Below, one piece after another: positions 48,510 to 56,725 of a DNA stretch of 64,000 nt. Positions within the stretch are counted from its first letter, which is position 1. The number at the start of each line of letters is the position of its first letter. Origin of the DNA: Eubacteriaceae bacterium. Lineage in GTDB: Bacteria; Bacillota; Clostridia; Peptostreptococcales; Anaerovoracaceae. Made by a program: the position numbers and the translations under genes. The notes under the pieces are model-generated. The model was not told where the DNA came from and ran no database searches. It worked only from the letters and a program-made list of their open reading frames with translations. The DNA lies in contig CABIXY010000001.1 in assembly GCA_902362805.1 (NCBI GenBank), forward strand, positions 1 through 64,000, given 5' to 3'.

Positions 48510-49241
48510 TTACTCCCCGTGGCTGGAAATGCCGCTGCCGTTAATCGGTATGACTTCCCCACCCAAAATAGATTTTGATTTGATCATAACTTTAAAGACA
48601 TCCTTTACCCTGGCGAGGACTTCTCTCACCTCTCGGGCAGGTTGTCCCGCATACTTCATCTGATCTGATGCTATGCCCATCACATGAAGACCTAACTTTT
48701 CTCCTATGTATAAGGATCTGTACTGATGATAAGTCTGTGTCACGACAATTAAATTGCTGGCCTGGAAGATTTTTTTCGCCCTGTACATAGAGTCATAGGT
48801 CGAAAATCCCGCATGATCGCAGAAAATATCTTCTTCCGGTACGCCTGCATCCTTCACGTAGTTCAGCATGACATGTATCTCATTGTGTTCCTTGGAACCA
48901 TTATCCCCCGTGAGGAGAATCTTTGAGGCGACACCTGCCTGATACAGCATAATACCCGTATCCAGCCGATCTTTCAGCATCGGCGTCGGCGTCTCGTCGT
49001 CTTTGATGCCTGCGCCTAGTATCATGATACAGTCTGCACCAAAGTCTTTCATTTTATTTATTTCTGTGTTTAAAAAGGAATCCTTATTTTCGTTGATTGC
49101 ATAAGCGATCTTGTCCTTTTCCTCGTTGACCACATGATTATTGATCATCATTCCTACGATTCCCATTAAAACTGCAAGAAAGATAATCAAAAATAACAGC
49201 CTCCCTAAAAACTTTTTAATCTCTTCCACCCCCGTATACAT
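48510..49241 (-). CDS. YdcF/SanA/ElyC-family (DUF218) membrane-anchored protein
   Basis: A 243-residue protein with an N-terminal membrane anchor (about 10-34, FLGRLLFLIIFLAVLMGIVGMMI) and a DUF218 domain: CIMILGAGIKDDETPTPMLKDRL, ILLTGDNGSKEHNE and IVVTQTYHQYRSLYIGEKLG. SanA/ElyC relatives affect cell-envelope barrier function and vancomycin sensitivity. No clear ribosome site precedes the first ATG; a start a few codons later (GTG at V5) is possible. Divergent from the aroF-aroB operon. Confidence 0.85.
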   Translation of the reverse strand: MYTGVEEIKKFLGRLLFLIIFLAVLMGIVGMMINNHVVNEEKDKIAYAINENKDSFLNTEINKMKDFGADCIMILGAGIKDDETPTPMLKDRLDTGIMLYQAGVASKILLTGDNGSKEHNEIHVMLNYVKDAGVPEEDIFCDHAGFSTYDSMYRAKKIFQASNLIVVTQTYHQYRSLYIGEKLGLHVMGIASDQMKYAGQPAREVREVLARVKDVFKVMIKSKSILGGEVIPINGSGISSHGE

Positions 49242-49272
49242 TTTTGCAAATTGCAGGAAAATATGTTACAAT

Positions 49273-49300
49273 TTGATTATTCGCTAGTGTATAGTATAAC
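49273..49300 (+). promoter_or_regulatory. Promoter of the aroF-aroB-ridA operon
   Basis: TTGATT (49273-49278) and TATAAC (49295-49300) are 16 bases apart; the ATG of the first gene is 21 bases downstream. Confidence 0.5.
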
Positions 49301-49320
49301 ATAGAAGGAAATTTTTTGTT

Positions 49321-50139
49321 ATGGAATTATTGGCTTCTCGAAAAAAACATCCGCATGATACGATTGTAAAAGTTGGCAAGGTCTGCTTCGGTGATGGAAG
49401 TCTGGCTGCTATCGCCGGCCCCTGTACCGTCGAATCGAAAGAACAGCTTTTTACCATTGCTGATGCGGTCAAAGTCTCTGGCGCTGATTTGCTGCGCGGC
49501 GGCGCATATAAGCCAAGAACTTCTCCCTATACTTTCCGCGGGCTAGGTCCCGAAGGTCTCTCCTACCTGTTGGAAGCCGGCAAGCGAACCGGTCTTCCCG
49601 TGGTATCAGAAATCATGGAGGCCGCAGATATCCCCCTCTTTGATGATATTGACCTGATCCAAGTAGGGGCCAAGAATATGCAGAACTATCCGTTGCTTGA
49701 AGCTTTGGGGAAATTGAACAAACCGATTTTATTGAAACGGGGAAGCGGAAATACGATTGAAGAACTGCTGTACAGCGCAGAATATATATTAACTAATGGC
49801 AATCCAAACGTCATATTGTGTGAAAGAGGCATCCGCACTTTTGAGCCGATGACTCGCAACACTTTTGATATCAATGCGATTCCCCTTCTCAAAGAACTGA
49901 CTCATCTGCCGGTTGTGGCAGATCCCAGCCATGGAACGGGAATCTCCTCCATCGTTACGCCAGTTACCCACGCTGCCATCGCCGCAGGCTGTGACGGTAT
50001 CATGGTAGAAGTGCACAATGATCCGCCGTCCGCTCTGTGTGACGGCCGTCAAGCCGTAGATTTAGACGGCTTTGCCCAATTAATGTTAGGAGCAAGAGAA
50101 TATGAAAAAATTCGTTGTATCTACAGCAACACCTTATGA
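49321..50139 (+). CDS. aroF: 3-deoxy-7-phosphoheptulonate synthase (type I-beta)
   Basis: A 272-residue DAHP synthase that joins phosphoenolpyruvate and erythrose 4-phosphate, the first step of the shikimate pathway. It has the family motifs IAGPCTVESKEQ, LLRGGAYKPRTSPYTFRGLG, ILLKRGSGNTIEELLY, ICERGIRTFEP and VVADPSHGTGISSIV. No N-terminal ACT or chorismate mutase domain is present, so no classic fused regulatory domain. The 3' end overlaps aroB by 38 bases. AAGGA site before the ATG. Confidence 0.95.
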   Translation: MELLASRKKHPHDTIVKVGKVCFGDGSLAAIAGPCTVESKEQLFTIADAVKVSGADLLRGGAYKPRTSPYTFRGLGPEGLSYLLEAGKRTGLPVVSEIMEAADIPLFDDIDLIQVGAKNMQNYPLLEALGKLNKPILLKRGSGNTIEELLYSAEYILTNGNPNVILCERGIRTFEPMTRNTFDINAIPLLKELTHLPVVADPSHGTGISSIVTPVTHAAIAAGCDGIMVEVHNDPPSALCDGRQAVDLDGFAQLMLGAREYEKIRCIYSNTL

Positions 50140-51148
50140 TATCATAATCGGAAAAGATTTGATTAAAGATGCGGGCGTATACATCAATACCTGCATTCCT
50201 CCATGCAAACTTTGTGTAATCACTGACAGTACTGTCAACAATATCTACGCCCAGGTGCTTTTGACTTCACTGATGGAGCACGGATATCAAACTTCCAAAA
50301 TTGTATTTCCTTCTGGTGAACATTCAAAAAATCTGAACACCTATTCTAATATCTTGGAGGCCCTGGCTGACGAGGGTCTTACCCGATCAGATGCAATCAT
50401 CGCTCTCGGTGGCGGCGTTGTCGGTGACATGGCAGGCTTTGCTGCTGCTACCTACATGCGCGGCATTCCCTATGTGCAAATTCCAACAACCTATATGTCG
50501 GCGATTGACGCTTCTGTCGGCGGAAAAACGGGAATTAACTTACTCTGTGGCAAAAACTTAGCTGGTGCTTTCTGGCAGCCTGCTATGGTGCTTTGTGATT
50601 ACAAGACATTTGACAGCCTGCCGGCAGTCAAACTGATGGACGGAATCGCAGAAGCCGTCAAAAGTGCTGTCGTCGCAGAGAGGGCCTTGATAGATCGCAT
50701 CAAAGATAACGACTATGAATACGTCATTGAAAGATGCGTCTCTATAAAGAAGTCGGTCGTCGAAGCTGACGAAAGGGACGTCGGTCTCAGGCAGCTGCTC
50801 AACTTCGGTCATACCGTGGGGCACGGCATCGAAAAACTCAGTGCCTTTTCTATTTCTCACGGCCAGGCCGTGGCAAAGGGGATGGTTGTCGAAGCCAGGG
50901 CAGCATATAAATCAAATTTAACCAACGTGGATATCAGTGATTCTCTGACAGAAATTCTGACAGAAATGGGATTTGATCTTTCCGTAACTTATGCTGCGGA
51001 TGAACTTTATCATTATGCGCTGATGGACAAGAAGATATCGGGAGACAAGATTACCATGGTAGTGCCCGAGTCCATAGGAAAATGCAGATTGCAGAAGATT
51101 TCTCTCTCGGAGCTGCGTAAGTTTATTGAATACGGTTTAGAAAAATAA
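50102..51148 (+). CDS. aroB: 3-dehydroquinate synthase
   Basis: A 348-residue NAD- and metal-dependent enzyme, second step of the shikimate pathway. The NAD-binding GGGVVGDMAGFAAATYMRG, the substrate region PTTYMSAIDASVGGKTGIN and metal ligands in LNFGHTVGHGIEKL and SHGQAVAKGM are all intact. The long overlap with aroF suggests coupling. Seven to thirteen bases before ridA. Confidence 0.97.
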   Translation: MKKFVVSTATPYDIIIGKDLIKDAGVYINTCIPPCKLCVITDSTVNNIYAQVLLTSLMEHGYQTSKIVFPSGEHSKNLNTYSNILEALADEGLTRSDAIIALGGGVVGDMAGFAAATYMRGIPYVQIPTTYMSAIDASVGGKTGINLLCGKNLAGAFWQPAMVLCDYKTFDSLPAVKLMDGIAEAVKSAVVAERALIDRIKDNDYEYVIERCVSIKKSVVEADERDVGLRQLLNFGHTVGHGIEKLSAFSISHGQAVAKGMVVEARAAYKSNLTNVDISDSLTEILTEMGFDLSVTYAADELYHYALMDKKISGDKITMVVPESIGKCRLQKISLSELRKFIEYGLEK

Positions 51149-51161
51149 AGGAGATATGAAA

Positions 51162-51542
51162 ATGAGAAAAATTGTAGCAACAGAAAAAGCGCCTGCTGCC
51201 ATCGGACCATACGCACAGGCAAATATTGTAGACGGCCTGATCTTTACATCCGGCCAGGTACCTCTTGATCCTGCCACTGGTCAACTAGTAGAGGGCGGCA
51301 TCGAAGAGCAGACAAAACAGTCCTTAGAAAACATCAAAGCGATATTGGAAGCAGCCGGTTCTGGTATGGATAAAGTCGTCAAGACGACTTGCTTCCTAAC
51401 AGATATGGATAACTTCGCGAAGATGAACGAGGTATATGCTGCATACTTCGCAGACGGCGCATATCCTTCCAGATCCGCATTTCAAGTAGGCGCGCTGCCA
51501 AAGGGCGCCATGGTGGAAATTGAAGCCATTGCGATGAAATAG
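51162..51542 (+). CDS. ridA: RidA-family imine/enamine deaminase
   Basis: A 126-residue protein of the RidA (YjgF) family, which hydrolyses reactive enamines/imines made by PLP enzymes. Motifs: AIGPYAQANIVDGLIFTSGQ, VVKTTCFLTDMDNF and the conserved Arg in YPSRSAFQVGALPKGAMVEIEA (split in the usual way). The start at 51162 is chosen because the ATG two codons earlier is only two bases from GGAG. Third gene of the aro operon, ending at a strong terminator. Confidence 0.95.
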   Translation: MRKIVATEKAPAAIGPYAQANIVDGLIFTSGQVPLDPATGQLVEGGIEEQTKQSLENIKAILEAAGSGMDKVVKTTCFLTDMDNFAKMNEVYAAYFADGAYPSRSAFQVGALPKGAMVEIEAIAMK

Positions 51543-51562
51543 GTGAAAGAAACGAATAGAAT

Positions 51563-51602
51563 GAGTGCATAGGAGCGGCGCTCCGTTATGCACTCGTTTT
51601 TC
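51563..51602 (+). terminator. Rho-independent terminator of the aroF-aroB-ridA operon
   Basis: Stem GAGTGCATA...TATGCACTC extended by GAGCG/CGCTC inside, followed by GTTTTTC. Confidence 0.92.
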
Positions 51603-51686
51603 ATATTGTTAAGTAAAGCGATACTTTTCAGGAACTACATTTTCAGAAAGATGATTGTAAAGGAATTCTCCTAAGTGAAGAAGTTT

Positions 51687-51830
51687 TTAAAATTGCTCCC
51701 ACTCTTTCACAGCCAACCGATGCATCTCCGATAATTCTTTGCTATTTTTGTGCAAAAGTGACTTAAGAAATATACTGATCAATAATAGCAGCACATATCT
51801 GGACTTTTTACTCTTCAAAAGCTTTTTCAT
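51687..51830 (-). CDS. Small membrane peptide, 47 aa, coupled to the ABC ATPase gene
   Basis: The frame starts with an ATG that overlaps the stop of the ABC ATPase gene (ATGA at 51827-51830), the classic sign of coupled translation. The product begins MKKLLKSKKSRYVLLLLISI: a strongly basic N-terminus, one hydrophobic segment (about residues 13-25) and a mixed-charge tail ending in VKEWEQF. It could be a third transporter component or a regulatory or exported peptide. Not assigned to a family. Confidence 0.6.
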   Translation of the reverse strand: MKKLLKSKKSRYVLLLLISIFLKSLLHKNSKELSEMHRLAVKEWEQF

Positions 51831-52435
51831 AGTTTAATCACCCTCCTCGCCATCTGCCTGATCTGTTCATCATGGGTGACCAGAATGACGGTCTTCCCCC
51901 TTTGGTTCAAATCGCATAAGATGTCCATAACCATCTCTGCATTCCTCTTATCCAGCGACCCTGTCGGCTCGTCCGCCAAAATGATATTGCACTTCTTCAG
52001 AAACAGGCGGGCCAAAGCAATGCGCTGCTGCTCTCCGCCCGACAGCGTATAAACCTTGCTGTGAAGTTTCTCCTGCAGCCCCACTTTTTCCAGCGCCTCC
52101 ATGATGCTGAACTCCGTCCGGTTCTGTTTAGATACAATCTCCAGGTTCTGTTCCACTGTCTTGTTTTCAATCAGGGCAAAATTTTGGAAGAGGAACCCGA
52201 CTTCCGTACGGAAATATTGGAGCCTCTGTCTATTGGTCTTGTATTTGATGCCGTTGATCAATAATTCTCCCCCATCCAGCGGTTCGAGGAGGCCGATGAT
52301 GTTTAAAAGAGTTGTCTTTCCTGCCCCACTGACACCGGAGAAGCAGACAAACTCGCCGTCTTCAATAACAAAATTAAAACCGTCAAACAAAACCTGGCCG
52401 CCGAATCTCTTTGTGATATTCTTCCCCTCGATCAT
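51827..52435 (-). CDS. ABC transporter ATP-binding protein (LolD/bacteriocin-export type)
   Basis: A 202-residue ABC ATPase: Walker A GVSGAGKTT (about residue 37), Q-loop LFQNFALI, signature LSGGEQQRIALA, Walker B NIILADEPTGSLD and switch His in LVTHDEQ. The short length and close linkage to a large FtsX-like membrane protein recall the lactococcin 972-type immunity/export pairs and other MacB-like systems. It overlaps the membrane gene by 4 bases (ATGA) and the small peptide gene by 4 bases, so all three are coupled. Confidence 0.93.
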   Translation of the reverse strand: MIEGKNITKRFGGQVLFDGFNFVIEDGEFVCFSGVSGAGKTTLLNIIGLLEPLDGGELLINGIKYKTNRQRLQYFRTEVGFLFQNFALIENKTVEQNLEIVSKQNRTEFSIMEALEKVGLQEKLHSKVYTLSGGEQQRIALARLFLKKCNIILADEPTGSLDKRNAEMVMDILCDLNQRGKTVILVTHDEQIRQMARRVIKL

Positions 52436-54408
52436 ATTCTTTCCCCTTTCAAAATAGATGATATGGTTCTTTTCTCAATCTTCTTTGCCCTCCAGAGGAT
52501 ATACGCCAGTTCCAGGAATAGTAGGAGCAGACCTGCTAAAACCAGCGGCACACCGCCCGGCATTTTTAAAATATTACTTAGGATCAGCGCTGTCAGGATA
52601 CCGACAAGAGAACTGAATACAGTAGTTTTTAAAATACGTCTGTTCCTATTCAGCAATGTATAACCGTGAATCTTCTTTAGAGCCATTTCTACTGCGTTGA
52701 ATTGGTACTCCAGACGAATGATAAACATGATCAGAGCCATCTCCAGAAATAGCAGAATGATGGAGAGAACCAGCAGCATCCTCATATTGCGTGACGCCAT
52801 GTCCCAACTGTGGTTATAGACGTCAAGGACGTTGGATTTGGATATAATTTGGTCTTCAAGCTGAAATTCCCTAATAAAGGACTCCCATTCTTGTGTTGAT
52901 ATATCATACATGGTATCAAAAGTATAGTACCAATGATATCCCGTCAAATCCTTATTCATCCGAAAAATGGTATTGTTAAATAAAATAATGGGGTTCTCAT
53001 ATTGTACTGTCTCATATTCGTTATAACGATGTATTGCTGTTAGGGTAATGTCGCCATTGTAGGTTATAATTTTAGCCTCCCCATATTCATTCTGATCGAA
53101 GTAAAGACCCGCCATTTCTTTTGCATACTCATATTCTTGCGATTTTTTAGATATGAACGACGGTATTAAAACATATATTTGATCTTCGGTTGCTGAACTT
53201 ATTGCCTGTTCTATAGGCTGACATTGTCTCTTGACTTCTTTTATGGCCTTCCGATTATTTAATATGACAGGATAAGTTTCTCCTAAGTTTCCAGTTAAAT
53301 CCGCATAAATCAATGCCTTATTTTGAAATCGCTGGTAAAATTGATGATTCATGGCTGTATTATCATCATCTGATTTTCCTAGATGATTGTCCAACTTATA
53401 TTCAGTATGGTAATAGCTATAGTCTTTATGTGCCTCAAAGAAATCTTTCTGTCGATAAAGATTGTATGCGTCCCTGATGATAACCACATTCCCTGCCAGA
53501 ATCAATGTCACAAGCACCGTCGTCACGATTTTCAGCAGGTAGCTTGCCCGAAGAAGTCCTCTCCCATCATGGCCTCCAGCGATATCTTTCTTATAGTCGA
53601 TTCGCAGGATTAGTGCATTGAGCAGGACATTAATAGCCAGGAAGGTAACAAAAAGTAAGATAACGAAGGATATTCTGAATTTCACGTTAGAAAATGGCTG
53701 CAGAAACTGCGGCAGCAACAGAAATAGTAAAGAAAAGCATGCTGTGTCAGCAAACGCATTTCTTACAAACATTCTTATTAGACTCTCCCCCAATATGATG
53801 CGGACCATGGTCTCTTTCTTGTAGTAGAGGATGCTGTAAAGTGTCACCATCAGCATTAGGCCAAAGATGAGTCCCCATACGGACAATAAATTAAGCCAAG
53901 TCTCCCGTTCAGATCCTTCTAACTTTGGAAAGCCTCCGCTGTACTGGTCAACCAGATCTGCTTTGAAAGAGCGGATGTCACCATATTTGGACTCATCCCC
54001 AACAAAATAGTAGGTGTCGAATTTCGTGACATCCCTGACATCTTTGAAAGCCTCGCAATGCACTCCAGCCTCCCCAAAAAAGAGGCTTTGATGCTTCCCC
54101 TCTTTGATTCCCATGGAGGCCAAATGCTGCAACGCACCTTTTGTTCCGTATATGGTTGTCTCTGTTTCATATGCTGAGTGGATATTTTGATCAACCACAA
54201 AGAAATCGACATCGTGTTTCTCTCCAGTTTGCACAAAATCCTGTATGATCTGATCGTCCGATACTTTCTTTGTAGGAATGTCAGTATAAAAGTTTGCCTG
54301 GTAACAGCTCTCCTGAAAGTTGTCCAGATATAGCATATACAATTCTCCGTTAAACAAAAAGCCGACGGACAGCAGTACAATAAATATCAGTATTTTGATT
54401 CTCTTCAT
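52432..54408 (-). CDS. Large ABC-associated integral membrane protein (bacteriocin-associated/DUF1430-like)
   Basis: A 658-residue protein with one N-terminal membrane helix (about 7-27), a 150-residue extracytoplasmic domain, four central helices (about 175-280: LSVWGLIFGLMLMVTLYSIL onward), a further helix near 292-312, another extracytoplasmic domain and three C-terminal helices (about 545-645). This 7-8 helix plan resembles the bacteriocin-associated integral membrane proteins that pair with short ABC ATPases. No lactococcin-like toxin gene was found beside it. Probably exports or resists a peptide or lipid; target unknown. Confidence 0.8.
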   Translation of the reverse strand: MKRIKILIFIVLLSVGFLFNGELYMLYLDNFQESCYQANFYTDIPTKKVSDDQIIQDFVQTGEKHDVDFFVVDQNIHSAYETETTIYGTKGALQHLASMGIKEGKHQSLFFGEAGVHCEAFKDVRDVTKFDTYYFVGDESKYGDIRSFKADLVDQYSGGFPKLEGSERETWLNLLSVWGLIFGLMLMVTLYSILYYKKETMVRIILGESLIRMFVRNAFADTACFSLLFLLLPQFLQPFSNVKFRISFVILLFVTFLAINVLLNALILRIDYKKDIAGGHDGRGLLRASYLLKIVTTVLVTLILAGNVVIIRDAYNLYRQKDFFEAHKDYSYYHTEYKLDNHLGKSDDDNTAMNHQFYQRFQNKALIYADLTGNLGETYPVILNNRKAIKEVKRQCQPIEQAISSATEDQIYVLIPSFISKKSQEYEYAKEMAGLYFDQNEYGEAKIITYNGDITLTAIHRYNEYETVQYENPIILFNNTIFRMNKDLTGYHWYYTFDTMYDISTQEWESFIREFQLEDQIISKSNVLDVYNHSWDMASRNMRMLLVLSIILLFLEMALIMFIIRLEYQFNAVEMALKKIHGYTLLNRNRRILKTTVFSSLVGILTALILSNILKMPGGVPLVLAGLLLLFLELAYILWRAKKIEKRTISSILKGERI

Positions 54409-54474
54409 AAAATACTCCCCTCTGTCCTAATACACCACATTTACAGGAGAATGTTTCTATTTAAGCAAAAAGCC

Positions 54475-54503
54475 AAAAGACGAAGCAAACAGCTTCGTCT
54501 TTT
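54475..54503. terminator. Bidirectional terminator
   Basis: Perfect 12-bp stem AAAAGACGAAGC/GCTTCGTCTTTT with loop AAACA, T-rich on both sides. It lies just downstream of the collagen-like gene on the minus strand and upstream of the membrane/ABC operon. Confidence 0.9.
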
Positions 54504-54511
54504 AGACAAGA

Positions 54512-56556
54512 TTAGTGTTTCGGCACCGTGAAGGAGGCATTGTTGTAAAACCACTCGATACATACAGAGGTCCTCGCGCCGCCCTGGGAAGCGAAGGTCT
54601 TTATCTCGCACATAGACCAAAGCTTTGTATTCGGGTCCTGCTGTCTGATTCTCAGCCAGTGCATTTCCTGTGACTGACTGTAGACCGTATCATCTAGTAC
54701 GACTTTAGTCGTGATTTGTGTATTATTCAGAGTCTGTGACTCGATAGATGCCCCGTCATAGATACTGGTTCGCCGGATATCTGCTAATACCGGTGACGCG
54801 GCGTTGGCAGCCTTTACAGAAAGACGTATCGCTGCAGCCGACGCATATTCAACAGTATAAACCAGACTTTGCAGCGGGATGTCAATGTAGCTGCCTGATG
54901 TTGAAAGATCTACATTATAAGAGTCTACCGCAGATTTCAGGTTTGGACTTGTAATATCCTGGCCTGCCGTCTTAAAGTTCACTTTATAGCTGGTCGGAGT
55001 CTCCTCTGCCACAGTAATTTCTGGTGCAGGTCCCGTACCTCCCGTCGGGCCTTGCACACCTTGTGCCCCCGTTGAACCCGTCGGACCGATGGGCAGAACA
55101 AAGTTTAACACAGTTCCCTCTTCTATAGGATTTGCCGTTACGTTTGCGGCTTCTCCACTCTCTACAGTGCCCACATTGACGACCGGCGTTGCCCCTATCG
55201 GACCAGTTGCGCCATCTGCTCCCGTATTTCCCGTTGCTCCCGTCGGGCCGGTCGCTCCATCTGCTCCCGTATTTCCCGTTGCTCCTGTCGGGCCGGTCGC
55301 TCCATCTGCTCCATCTGGTCCCGTATTCCCCGTTGCTCCCGTTGGGCCGGTCGCTCCATCTGCTCCCGTGTATCCTGTTGCTCCCGTCGGACCTGTTGCT
55401 CCATCTGCTCCCGTATTTCCTGTTGCTCCCGTCGGACCGGTCGGACCGTCTGCTCCATCTGGCCCCGTATTTCCTGTTGCTCCCGTTGGGCCAGTCGTTC
55501 CGTCTGCTCCCGTGTATCCTGTCGCTCCCGTCGGACCAGTCGCTCCGTCTGCTCCAGTGTTTCCTGTTGATCCTGTTGGGCCAGTCGCTCCGTCTGCTCC
55601 ATCTGGCCCCGTATCTCCTGTTGCTCCCGTCGGGCCAGTTACGCCATCTGCACCTGTATTTCCCGTTGCTCCTGTTGGACCGGTCGCTCCAATGATACCT
55701 TGCAAGCCCTGTTCGCCCCGTGCTCCTGTCGGGCCAATTGGCAGGACAAAATCCAGGGCCACCCCCGTTTCTGTCGTATTCTCTGCCACAGAGGCGCTAT
55801 CTCCAGGATTAACGCTTCCAACGGTGATCGTTGGCACGGCTCCAGTCCCTCCTGTCGGACCCTGGGGTACAGTAAAATCGAGGGCAATGCCAGTTTCAGT
55901 GCTGGTGGAGGTGACAAGGGCTGTACCGTCAACACTTGTGGTCACTGTTCCGACCGCAATTGTAGGAACCGCACCGGTTGCCCCTGCGGCGCCGGTTGGT
56001 CCAGTTAAGCCGCGATCCCCTTGAATGCCCTGTTCCCCTTGAGGACCTTGGCAGCCCATTTCTCCCTGCAGCCCCTGCGGACCAGTTGCACCCTGCAGCC
56101 CTTGTTCTCCCTGAGGGCCCTGCAGCCCCTGCGGACCGGCCGGTCCCATGTCTCCAAAATCACCTTTTGGACCTGCTGGCCCCACATCACCTGGGTCTCC
56201 CTTTGCGCCAATCGGTCCACGTTCACCTTGGATACCTTGAGGACCAGGATTTCCTCGTACGCCTTGCGGCCCCATTGCACCGTGATCTCCCTTTGGACCT
56301 GCATCGCCGCGAACACCTTCGGGCCTTGCGGACCGGTGGGTCCGTACATACCTCTTGGTCCTGCAGGCCCCGGACAGCCCGGATCACCTTTTAGTCCCTG
56401 GGGACCCTGTGCACCTCGCTCGCCTCTTGGCCCCTGCGGACCTTGCGGACCAGGGTTTCCCTGAGGGCCCTGATAATACACAGTATCGTCACTATTTTCA
56501 GAGACACAGCCGCACGGCGTATTTATGTTGGCAAAGTTATTTTTATATGAAATCAT
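54512..56556 (-). pseudogene. Collagen-like spore-surface-type protein, single-base frameshift
   Basis: One gene in two frames. The first (from 56556) begins [20 protein letters not shown] and enters Gly-X-Y repeats ([20 protein letters not shown]); at about 56320 one base is missing (CCG-AAG-GTG where CCG-GAA-GGT is expected) and that frame loses the repeat. The second frame continues the collagen pattern to 54512. It contains three copies of a beta-type segment (for example [20 protein letters not shown]), a long 15-18 residue repeat block ([15 protein letters not shown]), and a C-terminal globular domain of about 150 residues. This is the plan of BclA-like exosporium filaments and related Clostridial surface proteins. 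An ATG inside the second frame at 56275 could still give a 587-residue product. Confidence 0.85.
55195..55695 (-). repeat. Tandem repeats in the collagen-like gene (45- and 54-base units)
   Basis: The coding strand repeats 15-residue (45-base) blocks of [10 protein letters not shown](N/Y)-T-G-A-D, alternating with 18-residue blocks that add G-P-D-G-A-D. About ten blocks occur. Such DNA is prone to copy-number change between strains. Confidence 0.9.
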
Positions 56557-56602
56557 TTTTCTTCATTCCTTTCATGCTTTCAGGCAATCTACTGCCATAC
56601 TA

Positions 56603-56611
56603 TATAATATG
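56603..56611 (-). promoter_or_regulatory. Possible sigma-K-type -10 box of the collagen-like gene
   Basis: The minus strand reads CATATTATA, matching the mother-cell sigma-K consensus CATANNNTA, 47 bases before the ATG. No clear -35 AC motif was seen, so it is only suggestive; it would fit late sporulation expression of an exosporium protein. Confidence 0.35.
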
Positions 56612-56635
56612 TGTTCCGTACGGTTTTGGCTTTTA

Positions 56636-56688
56636 AATAAAAAGCTGCCGCTGACAGCAGGATATTTATCCTCCCGTCATGTGGCAGC
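56636..56688 (-). terminator. Terminator of the glycyl radical enzyme operon
   Basis: In minus-strand RNA GCTGCC...GGCAGC closes a larger hairpin that contains the palindrome AGGATAAATATCCT, followed by TTTTTATTT. It lies 38 bases after the last gene of the operon. Confidence 0.75.
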
Positions 56689-56725
56689 ATCTAATCTTAT
56701 ATACTGATGTTATCTACATTTCTTA

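Noticed and set aside
51603..54511. Lactococcin 972-type bacteriocin precursor beside the ABC genes
   Set aside because: No frame with a signal peptide and Trp/Gly-rich mature part was found; only the 47-residue basic membrane peptide is present.
55089..56024. Long plus-strand open frame rich in Pro-Val-Ala repeats opposite the collagen-like gene
   Set aside because: It is the mirror of Gly-X-Y codons on the other strand; it has no ribosome site and its repeats follow directly from the collagen repeats.
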